This document shows positions 35,493-47,200 of a stretch of DNA of 64,000 nucleotides, in pieces. Each line of letters starts with the position of its first letter. Positions within the stretch are counted from its first letter, which is position 1. The translations under genes were made by a program, and so were the position numbers. Origin of the DNA: Owenia fusiformis (Eukaryota; Annelida; Polychaeta; Sabellida; Oweniidae); assembly GCA_903813345.2 (NCBI GenBank), contig CAIIXF020000012.1, forward strand, positions 20,472,184 to 20,536,183, in the 5' to 3' direction. Under the pieces are notes generated by a model. That model had not been told where the DNA came from. It saw only the letters and a program-made list of their open reading frames with translations, and ran no database searches.

Positions 35493-37900
35493 TCGTCTGA
35501 AATCTTTTGAAATTGGCTACCAAACTATTGTGAAAAGTGGTATATAATAATTTCACATATGTACGTTCACAAGTAATAATTACTGAGTATTTGAGTACGC
35601 TTATGTCGCTGTCTGTCACTAGCCCTATTTACACTTAGTCACACCTTAGTCATCCACATAATAACAACAAATTTTCCCTAATAACAACAAATTTTCCCTA
35701 AACTTCATGTAGTAAGTTTGAACAACTTATTGTTTTCTATCAAATTGTACATGTTCTGTACAAATATTATACTTATACTTGGAGTGATTAGAAGTCCATG
35801 GTTTAACACCTCTTAACATGTTCACCGTTTTCATTGTTGGAAAATAATTTATGAATGAAGAATTTGTTTGCAAAAAATATCACTGAAGAAACCACTGTAT
35901 GTAAACAAATATAGAATGTAGACTGAATTTTGATAAAAAGGCTACAGAGGGTAACTATAGATCTAGTGTAGCATTCCTTAGTAGTAGAGTACAGGGAGGC
36001 AATGTCGTCCATTTAGGTAATTGTCAGAGACTCAATGTAGGCCTTTCTTTTTCCGACAATTACCTTTGTAAGTACTTAATTGGACTGCTTCCCTGCCCTA
36101 GTATGTATCCAACACTGCCTAGAAGTCAGTCTGTTATGATGTACTACTGTCCTGTGGAAATTGCAGTGAATTTTTTTGCACAAAATTATCAATTAGAGGA
36201 ACTATTTCTTCAATAAAATAAACATAACAAAAATTCAATTAAGTAATAAGGTACAATAATTAAATGCAATAAAAAGTAACACAGCAAATTGTCAAGTGGA
36301 AGTAAAGCTAGTTGAAGTAACAAATGTGCAAATTAAAGGGGCAATAAGGCTTGTAGAGAGAAAATAGGAAAATTAAAAAATTTTCTAAGCTATCGAGGCA
36401 ACAGTTGGCTTAACATCTTCTTCGACATACCTATTTTCTTAAAATGTATGGATAAACTATCAATTTCGGCATTAAAAAGTGTAAATTCAGTTCAAAGCTT
36501 CAAAAAGGGGACGTCCACTTTTATATATTTAAGATCCACCATGTTTCAAGAGGAATATAAGCTGAAATAATGATTATCTAGGGGGTTTCAGTCTTTGTAG
36601 AAAATAAAAATAGATGTTAGTCTTGATGAAATATCCAAACTAAATATATTTTGACACTGGTCCATGATCGTTGAATGGCCCCTCTGCACTACTTGTTGCA
36701 CCCCCAATCAGCCATTTTGAATAGCACTTCCTATGTTAAGAAATATTTTGAATTACCAAACTTTAACATAGGTGGCTTATAGTTACTTTGGTCCAACGCC
36801 TTCTCTATATTCAAGCTGTAAGCTAGAGACTCGAGTAAGCTTATAGTCTGAATATATTCAGACTAAATAGGATATCTAGATCTAGTCTATTCCCTGCCCT
36901 CTATTCCAGAAATGAAAACATTTTGGAAAAATCCTCATTTAGTCTACTCATTGATGACTTACCAGAGTTTTCTTTGTTGTAGAATAAGACGAATTACATT
37001 CAGCAGACAAAGCATTTCATACAGTCGAAGAACGTTTGAAACTGGGTCAGAAAGTACTTGCATACTTCAGCTTCAATTGCTTTCATTTTGAATGTGTTTC
37101 TTTTGTTGTTTCTTCTGGAAAACTTGCTTCGACCTTTTATAATTATCGTACTATCGCTCTCTCAGTCACATGTAATGTTTTTGTTGTGGAATTTTCGATG
37201 TGTAGAGTGGTACCAGGACAATGCAAACATCGGCGAATGCCTTTTGCGCGAGTTGCTCTCCGCGCACGTTGCTAACTAGGTCAAGGTCAAACTAATTAGT
37301 CACGTGATCAAAACATAATATGCAGCAAAACTAATCACGACATTCTAGTCAAGTGTAGCGGACTAATTAGACGCACTCGATTATAAAAAAGTAATAATTA
37401 GAACAACCGAATTCTAAAGTAGTAGGCTATTTCTTCTCTACAATTTCAATTGATCGAATACATGAACAAATCAAAAGTGAAAGTGACTAACCTTTTCCGG
37501 AGGTCAAACATGGCAGCCATGGGAAATAAAACGTGAAATCAACATTGAGATACTATTGCGAAATTCTCTGTAATTTCGCTCAAGCTAACCTATCCATCGA
37601 AAGAATTCATTCACATGGAAAACTTACTTCATTGTTGGCGACTTGCAGGTAAAGCTTGTTTTGACTTCGTTTTCTGTTATGATAGATTAGTAATCACATT
37701 CACAATCACATCTAAAAGCAGAACATTGAATCTCATAAACTTTTTACTGTAGTCAGTCACTCCTTCACTATATTGTTCTTATACTCTCAATAGTATTTGC
37801 GCAACTATAGGAACAAAACCAAAATTATCTATTGCAAGACTTTTGTGTGGCACAACTGCGCCATTATTTAGTGTTTTTAAGTTTCGCAAGGAACCTAGTC
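35493..37900. other. Intergenic DNA, possible regulatory region at the right
   Basis: No gene is recognised. A 21-bp tandem duplication (AATAACAACAAATTTTCCCT) lies at about 35659-35700, and an inverted TCAGACTA/TAGTCTGA is at about 36845. At 37240-37660 CG dinucleotides are denser than average and two short ATG-led stretches occur (37510 and 37615), the second followed by a GTAAAG donor; this may be a promoter-proximal exon of an unseen gene. Confidence 0.35.
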
Positions 37901-38105
37901 CAGGCCCGTAGCCAGGGGGGGTTCGCAGGGTTCGGGCGAACCCCCCCCTGGCCAAAAATTATTTCAAAATCATGCAGTTTTTCACCATTTTGAGCATTTC
38001 TCAAGTGATTTTAGCCATATTTGGGCCAAAATTGTCAAATGTGAACCCCCCCTGGAAATTTTTGAAAACTGAACCCCCCCTTGGCAAATCCTGGCTACGG
38101 GCCTG
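37901..38105. mobile_element. 205-bp hAT-like MITE with 5-bp target duplication
   Basis: CAGGCCCGTAGCCAGG and CCTGGCTACGGGCCTG are perfect 16-bp inverted repeats. TAGTC directly flanks both sides (37896-37900 and 38106-38110). Next to the ends are runs of G (left) and C (right) separated by TTCG-rich sequence. CAG...CTG ends fit hAT; the 5-bp duplication points to one of the short-duplication subgroups. A partial copy lies at 21772-21880. Confidence 0.85.
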
Positions 38106-38136
38106 TAGTCTATATCCAATAGACTGAATTTCAGAC

Positions 38137-38972
38137 TACTATTTTTTTCAAGGCCTGTCTGCGTCGCTAACATGCTAAATATAAGAGTTAGCTGACGTTT
38201 GGGAGTCTGACTTACCTTCTAAAGGTTAGAACCCGAATCTTAATGAAACCATATCACCTTTGTTCCGTCAACCATGGAGCATTTGCCACAACATCCAAGA
38301 GGTAAATCATGGATCGAGAAAATGAATGATTTCCTTGTAAGTTCCGGAAGTTTCAATACGAAAAATTACCGAACATATGTGAAAACCGAATATTTGTTCG
38401 TTGTTTTCACGATTTACAGGTTCGTTTGTTCTTCAATGTTTTGGTCTAAATTATAAAGCATCACCAACAGGTCTTTCTCTATTAATCGACTAATACAGCA
38501 GACGGCTCATATTTCTACGTAGCATTTCATTCAGACCAATAGTGGGAGTGTAGATCACGCAGTTTCGTTCGTTGCGTACTTCACTTGAAATTGGTAATTT
38601 TTAATATTGACTACTTCACTTAGCTTGGCGGATGTAGAACATTGCTTAATATTCTTTTAATTTTCACACCAGACATGCTTGGTTGACACGTCAACAAAGT
38701 AAAGTTCAAGGGTCAATGCGTTATTTCGTGATAACTACAACGCCTTCCCGGAAGTCAACATTGATGAAAAATGAAAAAGTCGGAAAAGCATTTACGCTAA
38801 TTTCTATCAAATGCTATGTTTATGCATCATCATCGACGCAACAAAGGTGATATAGTTTCATTAAGATTCGGGTTCTAACCTTTAGAAGGTAAGTCAGACT
38901 CCCAAACGTCAGCTAACTCTTATATTTAGCATGTTAGCGACGCAGACAGGCCTTGAAAAAAATAGTAGAGGA
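38137..38972. mobile_element. Foldback element, ~130-bp arms
   Basis: The left arm, CTACTATTTTTTTCAAGGCC to ATATCACCTTTGTT (38137-38264), is repeated inverted at about 38843-38972 (AACAAAGGTGATAT to GAAAAAAATAGTAG) with very few differences. The 580-bp centre has a 60-codon plus-strand frame at 38274 that I do not recognise. Arms include AAGGTAAGTCAGAC, which contains a good splice-donor-like sequence on the strand of the right arm. Confidence 0.8.
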
Positions 38973-39479
38973 TATAGCAAGGATCCTGCCTTACTCGAGT
39001 CACTAGCCAAATAACTTGGCTAGAAGACATGGCATGTGGACCACCGTGCACTAGTGAAAACGTTGATTCTGGAGTAAGATTTTTTTAAATGTTATTCTAA
39101 AAATTGTGATGAGAATATTTCATCAAATAGAATGTAACGAATACTATCCTTTGTGAGATACATGTATTGCACGCTCTCGTCTAAACTTAAAATCATTTGG
39201 TCTGCCATTTATAAAAACCATCTGCTGAGGTTGATCTTTATCTCGCTTTAGCGAAAAACAAAATGGCCGCTTTTACCGAAGGATCATTTTCAAAAGATTG
39301 CTCTAAAAAAGACTAAATAAAAGCCGATGTAGATGGTCATATGAACTAAGACTATATACTAAGTTCAATGAAGGTATGTTTATTACATTTGAGTTAATTT
39401 ATAGCAACAGTCCACACGGATAGAGTAAAAAGCAATAAAACAAACAGGGCTTGATGATAGCGTAAGGCCACACTGTGGC
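38973..39479. other. Intergenic DNA, nothing recognised
   Basis: A short ATGGCCGC-led frame of 18 codons at about 39263 has a start context like that of genes, but no splice donor or homology supports it. Confidence 0.35.
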
Positions 39480-39905
39480 CGAAGAATAAGGTAAATCCTT
39501 CCATGACCGTGGTATTGTTATCGTGAAAGCCTGGTAAAACCGTGACAATGCTATATTATTTTGCAAGGCCTGTCATGACCGTGGTAATGTTAAAGCCTTA
39601 TATGGCTGTGGCAATGGTTGTAAGGCCTGTCATGACCATGGTAATGTTAAAGCCTGATATTACCATGAAATAATATAGATTAACGATAAAAATTTTCATT
39701 ACAGTATTCTCATGCTACTAAATGATTGTCACGGTCATATTGTGCTTTAACATTACCAGAGTCATGACAGGCCTAAGGCCTTGCAACCATTGTCACGGTC
39801 ATATCAGGCTTTAACATTACCACAGTCATGTCAGGCCATTGTCATGGTTATACCAGGCTATCGCGATAACATGGCAGGATCCTTGCGAAACTTAAAAACA
39901 CTTAA
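39480..39905. repeat. Inverted minisatellite clusters (CATGACCGTGGTAATGTTAAAG)
   Basis: At 39500-39660 the blocks CATGACCGTGGTAATGTT, AAGCCT and GGCAATGGTTGTAAGGCCT are repeated about three times. At 39726-39850 the reverse complement occurs (CTTTAACATTACC, CAGTCATG.CAGGCC, CCATTGTCACGGT). The two clusters face each other across about 65 bp, so the whole region can fold back. Confidence 0.65.
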
Positions 39906-40261
39906 TAACATGGTGACGGTTGTGCCAGGCATGAGTCTTGCAACAGATAGGGTCTCAAAATTATGCTCATACAAGGGACTTACTTGTTACATTTAGATCT
40001 AGATCTTAGCCTTTTTTCAAAGTCTCTATCTGTACAGTGGGGATCATAAAGAATTGCAAAAGCTATGAAAATTACATGCTGTCGCGCATGTAATAAATTC
40101 TTACCTCAGTGTATTCAGTGGTCTATTTTCTCCGTCTTAGTAAGTCCAAATATAGTGGAATTTGTGTCCCTAATGACAAATAAGAACTTCAAAAGTTGAA
40201 GTAGATATTCACATGTTATGCCGACTCTTCAAATGTTGAGGTGATTTTGTCGCCCGATTGC

Positions 40262-40390
40262 GCCGGAACGGAGGATTGGCTCCCAGAATGCAACATGACA
40301 CGTGCCAGCTTTCAAAATGCTGTTCCGCCATTTTGAAACCTGTTATGAGTAAAAACGGTTAACTGATGTTGCATTCTGGGAGTCAACCGT
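40262..40390 (+). promoter_or_regulatory. Promoter with paired ZNF143-like sites and an E-box
   Basis: CTCCCAGAATGCAACAT and ATGTTGCATTCTGGGAG, an inverted pair 80-100 bases apart, both match the core of the ZNF143/STAF site (TCCCAGAATGC). Between them are CACGTG (40299-40304, E-box) and GCCATTTTGAA. Just upstream are CCGGAACGG (ETS-like) and GATTGG (inverted CCAAT). Such clusters mark promoters of housekeeping genes. An ATGGCG in good context follows at 40406. Confidence 0.55.
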
Positions 40391-40405
40391 CCTTGGATAA
40401 CAAAC

Positions 40406-42714
40406 ATGGCGATTCATGAAAACATTCATTCGATATGGTAGGGATTTATCCATTATTTGCAGGTATGAAGCTTTGGATTCATTTATTGTGCTACTTTAGT
40501 GAACGGGAATTATTTTTCTACCACTTGGGAGAGTTTGAGACACGAAACTTCGAAATTGGCTCATTGTGACAACTTGTGAACGTTGAGTTTTATTTTTGTC
40601 CCCCACTGTAGGCTATTGAACAGCCTTCTATGGCCTCCAAAAATAGGCCACTAGATAATCGTAACTGCTGAAACTGAAATACTGAATTCACCTGCTTTCT
40701 TTAAATATCTCCAAATGTTCTCTATATCTCCTTGTCCAACAACATTAGACCTAGTCAGGGGCCTCGTTTCTTAGCTGACATGTCTTATGGCCCCGACTAG
40801 GTCTAACCTCCATGATCATTTTGCCTTTGATGCGTTAATTTAATCGTTCCGCAGGTTATAAAACTAGCCATTATGATTAAGGGTAAATCAACTATTATAG
40901 TCAGAGGAATAGTGAACTAGCCATTATGATTAAGGGTAAATCAACTGAAATAGTCAGAGGAATAGTGAACTAGCCATTATAATTAAGGGTAAATCAACTG
41001 TTATAGTCAGAGGAATAGAACTAGCCATTATAATTAAGGGTAAATCAACTGTAATAGTCAGAGGAATAGTGAACTAGCCATTATGATTAAGGGTAAATCA
41101 ACTGTAATAGTCGGAGGGTATCGTGAATGTGAACTAGCCATTATGATTAAGGGTAAATCAACTGTAATAGTAAGAGGGTATCGTGAATGTGAACTAGCCA
41201 TTATGATTAAGGGTAAATCAACTGTAATAGTCAGAGGAATAGTGAACTAGCCATTATGATTAAGGCTAAATCAACTGTAATAGTCAGAGGAATAGAACTA
41301 GCCATTATGATTAAGGGTAAATCAACTATTATAGTCAGAGGAATAGTGAACTAGCCATTATGATTGAGGGATAATGGTGAGAAACTATCCAAAATCAATG
41401 AGAACCTGTCAGTTGTCAATTTGCTATTCAGATATTATTGCTAGTCTATTGTGTATGGCTAATATAATCCATGAGAAAATAATATGGTGATGCTTCTATT
41501 TCTGTGATAAATCTCAACGAAATATCAGATGTTTTTCTTTCTCCAAACAACTTAGAGTATGAACAACATGCTATTAATTTATTCCATGCTAATTCTATTC
41601 TTTTTCATTTTATTTTCCAGTATGAAGTTATGCCATCATGATATTTTCTTGAAGGAATTAATTCAAACAGTAATACCTGAAATGATCAATTATCCAATAC
41701 CACAGCAATACAAAAGTAGGAGAAAGTTAATTAAATCACCTATCAAGAAAAGTCAGATGAATTGTATGTTCATTTTGTGAAGTTTTCTTGTTAAAAATAA
41801 ATCAAAATATATTAATTTGATAAATATAATTTTACTTCTCATTTTTTATTTAACTTTTTATTCATGAAAGTTATAGATACTAGTAATCATGAAAAAATCA
41901 TTTTGCATGTTATAGTTGGGATGAATTACCCTGGGCTTGATAGCTCGACTGCATCCTCTGACTTGAATCAATCAATTTACAGTGCTCTAAATTCATCCAA
42001 TCAGACAGCATCACAAACGCATGGCTACATATGGTTACTTATTCAAAATCAACAATATTGTTCTTATTAGATGAATGATGGGCCCTGATTGGTTCTTCTC
42101 AAGTCCATAGGTTTATCAGTAATTTGAGGAAGTTGAATAGTCTTTCAAAGGGTTTGAATGAATGAGTTGTAGTGCCTGCTGTAGTAGCTTGAATGTTTCT
42201 CAGTAGAAAGCAGAGGTGATCACTATATTAATGTTTCAATTTATAGGTGCTATTCAACATGTAAATGTGTATAATGATACAAATTTTAAATAAGGTGTAA
42301 ACTTTAGAGAGTTGCTTCACCTGAATAAGGATATTGTGTTATATCTCAGAGATATAACATACTTTAAGAGGTAATATTAGTAAATGTCTAAAGCAACTTG
42401 ATTTGGACTAGAAATATGTAAAAGCTTAATAAAATTATTTTTGGTGTGAAATTGGTCAAGAGGCTTAAGATTTTTAAGATGCTTATTTGATAACAAGATA
42501 TTTGGATACATGTACTTTCATATTGCTCATTGAGAAAAATAGAAAATATGCTGAATTTTATGAGACATTTCAGTGATTTGTAAGCATTCTCTTTGTGCTT
42601 AACTCTTAATATCTACAATTACTGTTATTACTGTTATGCAGATGTGATTTCTTTTTTTCAGATGCAGCACATGAACTTTATATGGCATTAAAAAAGATGG
42701 GAATTTCACAGTGA
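40406..42714 (+). CDS. Inferred small three-exon gene, 75 aa, function unknown
   Basis: Exons 40406-40437, 41621-41763 and 42662-42714 join in phase through GTAGGG/TTTTCCAG and GTATGT/TTTTTTTCAG junctions and end at TGA. The start ATGGCG lies 20-30 bases behind the second ZNF143-like site, which supports it as the first codon. The product begins MAIHENIHSI, has a central basic part (YKSRRKLIKSPIKKSQ) and ends YAAHELYMALKKMGISQ, with helix-like character and no signal peptide or membrane segment. No family is recognised. The first donor (TATG/GTAGGG) is weaker than another just downstream (TTTGCAG/GTATGA), whose use would make the start exon noncoding after a short frame. The last two exons are better supported than the first. 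Confidence 0.5.
40745..40807. repeat. Short inverted repeat, TTAGACCTAGTC arms
   Basis: ATTAGACCTAGTCAGGGGCC and GGCCCCGACTAGGTCTAA can pair over 18 bases around a loop of about 25. It lies in the first intron of the inferred small gene. It may be the core of a tiny MITE. Confidence 0.6.
40862..41368 (+). repeat. Minisatellite of ~54-bp units, about ten copies
   Basis: The unit has AACTAGCCATTATGATTAAG, GGTAAATCAACTGTAATAGT and CAGAGGAATAGTG. Copies differ at few sites. Two lack the GTG that ends the unit and two carry an 8-9 bp insertion (GGTATCGTGAATGTG), which marks a local duplication of a variant pair. Intronic in the inferred small gene. Confidence 0.9.
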
Positions 42715-42868
42715 TATGACTTTATGAATTTCACTTACTGCACAATAAATAGGTGCCAACGATTGAACTACTGCTGAATTGAAGGGAAATAATCTGTGTG
42801 GCTGTAGATTTAATGCAAGGTAATTGTCTATGACTTGTAACATTTTGTAACCCCTTGCAATAATTTAA

Positions 42869-43239
42869 AGAGAGAATCAGATCTAGCGAGCAGCCTAACA
42901 AAAAATTGTTTCAATTTTAGAATATTTCTGGCTTATCTCATTCCTTTTCATGTCTATTTTCTAAAAATCCCCAAAGTACACACTTTATTTCAGGGAAACT
43001 AAAGATTTTTACAATAATGTATTGTTTTTCTATAAGAATGGTTACCATTCTTATTATTTGGGAGAATTTTAACATTTTTCACCCATTTTTGCACTTTGAA
43101 TCAATTATAATTTCACCAATCTATAACATATTGTGAATCTTTTTCGAGATATTGTATTTGAGATTATAAGGAATAGATTGGTAGGTCAATTGTACATGTT
43201 GCTTGTAATTTTGTCACCTCCATATATCTGATTCTACCT
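42869..43239. mobile_element. 371-bp MITE flanked by TTAA
   Basis: AGAGAGAATCAGATCTAGCG at the left and ATCTGATTCTACCT at the right are inverted and flanked by TTAA (42865-42868 and 43240-43243). The end sequence matches the MITEs at 15717 and 62267. Confidence 0.75.
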
Positions 43240-44248
43240 TTAAGAAGTAGATTTCACATTGACCTCAAATGATAATGTCAACACATGAGTTTTAAAATAT
43301 TTTTGGCGGTCTCAGTTACCATGGCAATGAATATATGTTAACCATTGAAACAGATTGATTTTTGTGCCCGACATTTGGTTCTGTAACTATTGTTACATGT
43401 TTGTTTTGTTTCATTTTTCATTACATTTTTTAATAACAAATGTGACAACTTACTGACAAAAACATGCTACAAAATAACAGGCTATGATATTCCGATCGAA
43501 TTTTTTACTGTATGTTTCAACTGATTTTGGGTAATATGTGGCAATGAATTAGGCAATGTAAACCTGTAGAATTGTCAACTCGTCCATCAGTTCTTTGTCC
43601 TTCCGTGAACAATTTTCCGTTAAAACTTCCTTTTGTCTGAACTAATGCTAATTACCATTTTATTGGGTTTCATATTTTGAGAATATACAGACTCAACATG
43701 TGAGCACACTGCACAAAATGATTTAACACAGATAGAAGAATTCCATGATTTCATGTCAACGCAGAAAAAACGCAGAATTTTGGTTTTCAAAATTTTTGCA
43801 GGATTTGATTCTTTCGCACAGAATTTCGCGGAAATATGTTTTTTCCAGTCAGCCACCTCATCTCATCTTATATTTGTCACTCACCTTGACCATGGGTATT
43901 CAATAGAAAGCCCATGCCTTGACACCTCAGGTAGTTATTTGTCACCAGAAACTGGTGTTATGAGGATTTCGAAGGGGAAGTGATCCCCTTTGAAATGATC
44001 CTCAGGTCTATTTCAAAGGGGAAATTTGAAATCTGTTTAAAATTCTCAAACATCAGGCTTTTGCACTTGAAGATTACGTCTAATGTCATGAAATTTAAAT
44101 TCCCTGCAATTTAGTGATAATTCAGATGAAGCTCTTGCTTGCAGAATTTATCGGGGAATTCTGGATTTCATGCAGAATTTCTGCACAGAATTTGCATTTT
44201 TCTCTTCAGAAAACTAGGATGTATAATTTAATATTTTTTTATTTTTAG
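43240..44248. other. Region before the first SLC22 coding exon
   Basis: No separate gene is seen. The AG at 44247-44248, 9 bases before the start codon, shows that the transporter's 5' UTR is spliced and that its promoter lies further upstream, at a place I cannot fix. A candidate noncoding exon end is AAG/GTAATT at 42819. Confidence 0.4.
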
Positions 44249-44257
44249 ATTGCTAAG

Positions 44258-47200
44258 ATGGATGTTGACTCTTTGCTACGTGCACTTGGTAAACCTGGTC
44301 GCCATGCCATCATATTATACTTCCTGTTAATGTGTTGCTGGCTACCTGTTTCATTCAATCACCTAGCGATGGTTATATTTGGGGCACGTACATCTCATCA
44401 ATGTGCAATCCCTGATGAACTCTTGCACATGAATGGTGACAATATAATACAGCTCTCTAGTAATGGAGATCCATTAGAGGAACTATCCAGCAATGGAAGT
44501 TATAATTCACATGTTGGATATAATGTTGGAAATACGAGTGTGTTGCCAGTAGGGAAGTGCCAAGTGCTTTTTGTTGAGAGTAACATTACCAAAGATTGTC
44601 CATGGGGCTGGAAATATGAAATGGACCTAGGAGAAAATAACATTATATCTGAGGTACATGACCGTTTTGAATGATAGATTTTGTGTAACTAAAATGACCA
44701 TATTGCATCAAAATCATGGATTTGAAACATTTTACAATGAAAGATTTAGGTGGTTAATGTCCAGATTCAAAAATATTATATAGTTGGCTCTCATGTCTAG
44801 ATTAATAAAATGCAATTCTTCGTTTATGTGACAGTTTAGAGCATTTTTGGTTTCATTAGCAGCAAACAAGACTATTTGGCTATTCTTACCAAAATGATAT
44901 CCACATTACAATTATAATTTCAAATAATTTTGCCATTTGTTGTTAGTGAAAGTAGAAAAATGTGCAATCAAGTTGTCTAATGTAACCCCTGGGACTGCAA
45001 GTCCTCTGTACAACTTTTCTCCTGAAAATTAACCTGTATAACCTTTTCCAATTTTTCAGTGGGATCTAGTATGTAACAAGAAGACCCTAGCTAGCCTCTC
45101 CACTACTATATACTTTGTAGGGGTGATGATAGGAGGAGTATTGTTTGGTACTCTTTCTGATCGGTTTGGTCGCAAGCCCCTATTGCTGTTCACACTATAC
45201 CTCCCAGTTGGAATTGGAGTTGGGATTGCATTCTCCAATTCCTATTGGCTGTTTGTGTTCCTCAGGTTCATACAGGGATTCCTATTACAGGTAAGTCACA
45301 CATATTTAGGTGTAAACTCAGCCAATGAAGCTGCAGTAAGTATCACAATTCTAGTTCATATGTTTACAACGCCTTCATCGACATATTTACAGCTCGTATT
45401 CATATTATATTTTCATTATGTCTTAACCATACCTTTTTACTTTGTGACGTTTCATCCAGCATGTTCGCTTGACTTTCTCAAACTGCTTGAAGTACTCTTT
45501 CTCTTTCTTGCTGTAAACTGACCCTTTAATCCAATGTTTACTTCTGTGACCTTCATTGCCTATAACCTTGACATTATCCCAATCAATTAAATCCTCCATT
45601 ACTTTATGAACAAGGCATTCATTGTTTTACTAACGAGGCCTTCATTCTAACATAGTCTTCATTTACATAACATCCATTTTCATATTTACAAGCCCTTCAT
45701 GTCTATATTTACAGGGCCTCCAGACAATCAGTTATACAATGATATCTGAAATGGCTGTTCCAGAGATTCGTTCAGTAACTGGCACCATGACAAGCTTAGT
45801 GTGGGGAACAGCAGTAATGTTGTCAGCATTTGTATCTTATCTTATTAAGGACTGGCGCTATATACAGCTGGCACTTACCTTGCCTAGTGTTGTCACAATC
45901 ATTTACATTTGGTGAGCATTTGGCTTAATTTGAGTTTTAAATTAAAGCAATTGAGGTTTTCATTTTAAGCCCAGTATTTGCATATAACCTGTGCTGAGGG
46001 AAGAAACACTCTCCTAAATGGCTGAAAGTTCCTAGACAGGTGTTTATTTCAGAGAGGGTCCATGTTTTGTGCCAGCCAAAATATTGTTGTTTTATTATTT
46101 TTTGTGTTATCCACAAGTTTGAATAATCAAAAGATTGAAAAGCCTTAATTTAGTGTCACATATATTCATTTGTAATCTCTCAAACCAATTTATCAGTCTC
46201 GAGAACTCATACATGAAATTCTATTTGCACAGAGTTGAAACACGTACTGACTTTATGATATGAGGGAATCATAAAGAATTCCATGCAAAGATAAATCACT
46301 GATGTACTTCCCTGGGACATTTATATTGCAAACATGATTAGATTGTAGAAAAGTTAGGATTATTAAGATTCAAACAAGAATTCTTATTTCACATCCTCCT
46401 TTGCATGTTAACATCAAACTTGGTAAAATTCTCATTTGGAAGCCAACTGTTCCTGACTATTGGAAGGATTGTTGTTACAGGGTAGTTCCTGAATCTCTAC
46501 GTTGGCTAATTGCTAAGAAGAAATTTAAAGAAGCAGAGGAAATCCTAAAAAAAGCTGCACGATTCAATAATGTCACTATACCAGAAGACCCCTTCAATAC
46601 TAAGCAAAGTGATAGAGACCCCTTCATTAATGGTGTTGTTAGTGTGCCTGATAGGGAAGAGTCTGTTGATAGTGAAGAGAATAATGGAAAGAGAGAAAGG
46701 AGATATCATGTGGTAGATATGTGTAGGACACCAAATCTGAGGCAGAGGTCCATCATAATGTTTTACATTTGGTAGGTTGTCATCACATCAAGAGATTTAT
46801 TTAAAGAAGAAAGAATCCTGTATCACTCATTATTGGACATTCAAAAACATGAGTGCACATACTAATCTGTGCACATAATGCACGAGGGCGGAGCCTGAGT
46901 ATATGGGTTAGGACAACAATGGCACTGTTCATTAACCATAATGCACTGTAAAAAAACGTTTCTGCTCCATATTCTATATTCCTTGACTTATGCACTGAAA
47001 TAGTCTAGGCTGATTGGCTGAGACACACTCTGCATATTCAATTAAAAAATGATTTTTGTCTTTGGTCAGGCCATTTTAAGTTATCATTACTCTTATTCAA
47101 CAAGAAATAAAGTAAAACCATCTTCTTTTGAGCCTCTATTTTGTATTCTTTTAATGAAAATGTTTACTATCCCATCAAAGGAAGTGTATACTTTACATTT

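Noticed and set aside
37615-37648. ATG-led stretch of 11 codons with a good GTAAAG donor, possible first exon
   Set aside because: No downstream exon that continues it in phase could be identified; recorded only as a possibility.
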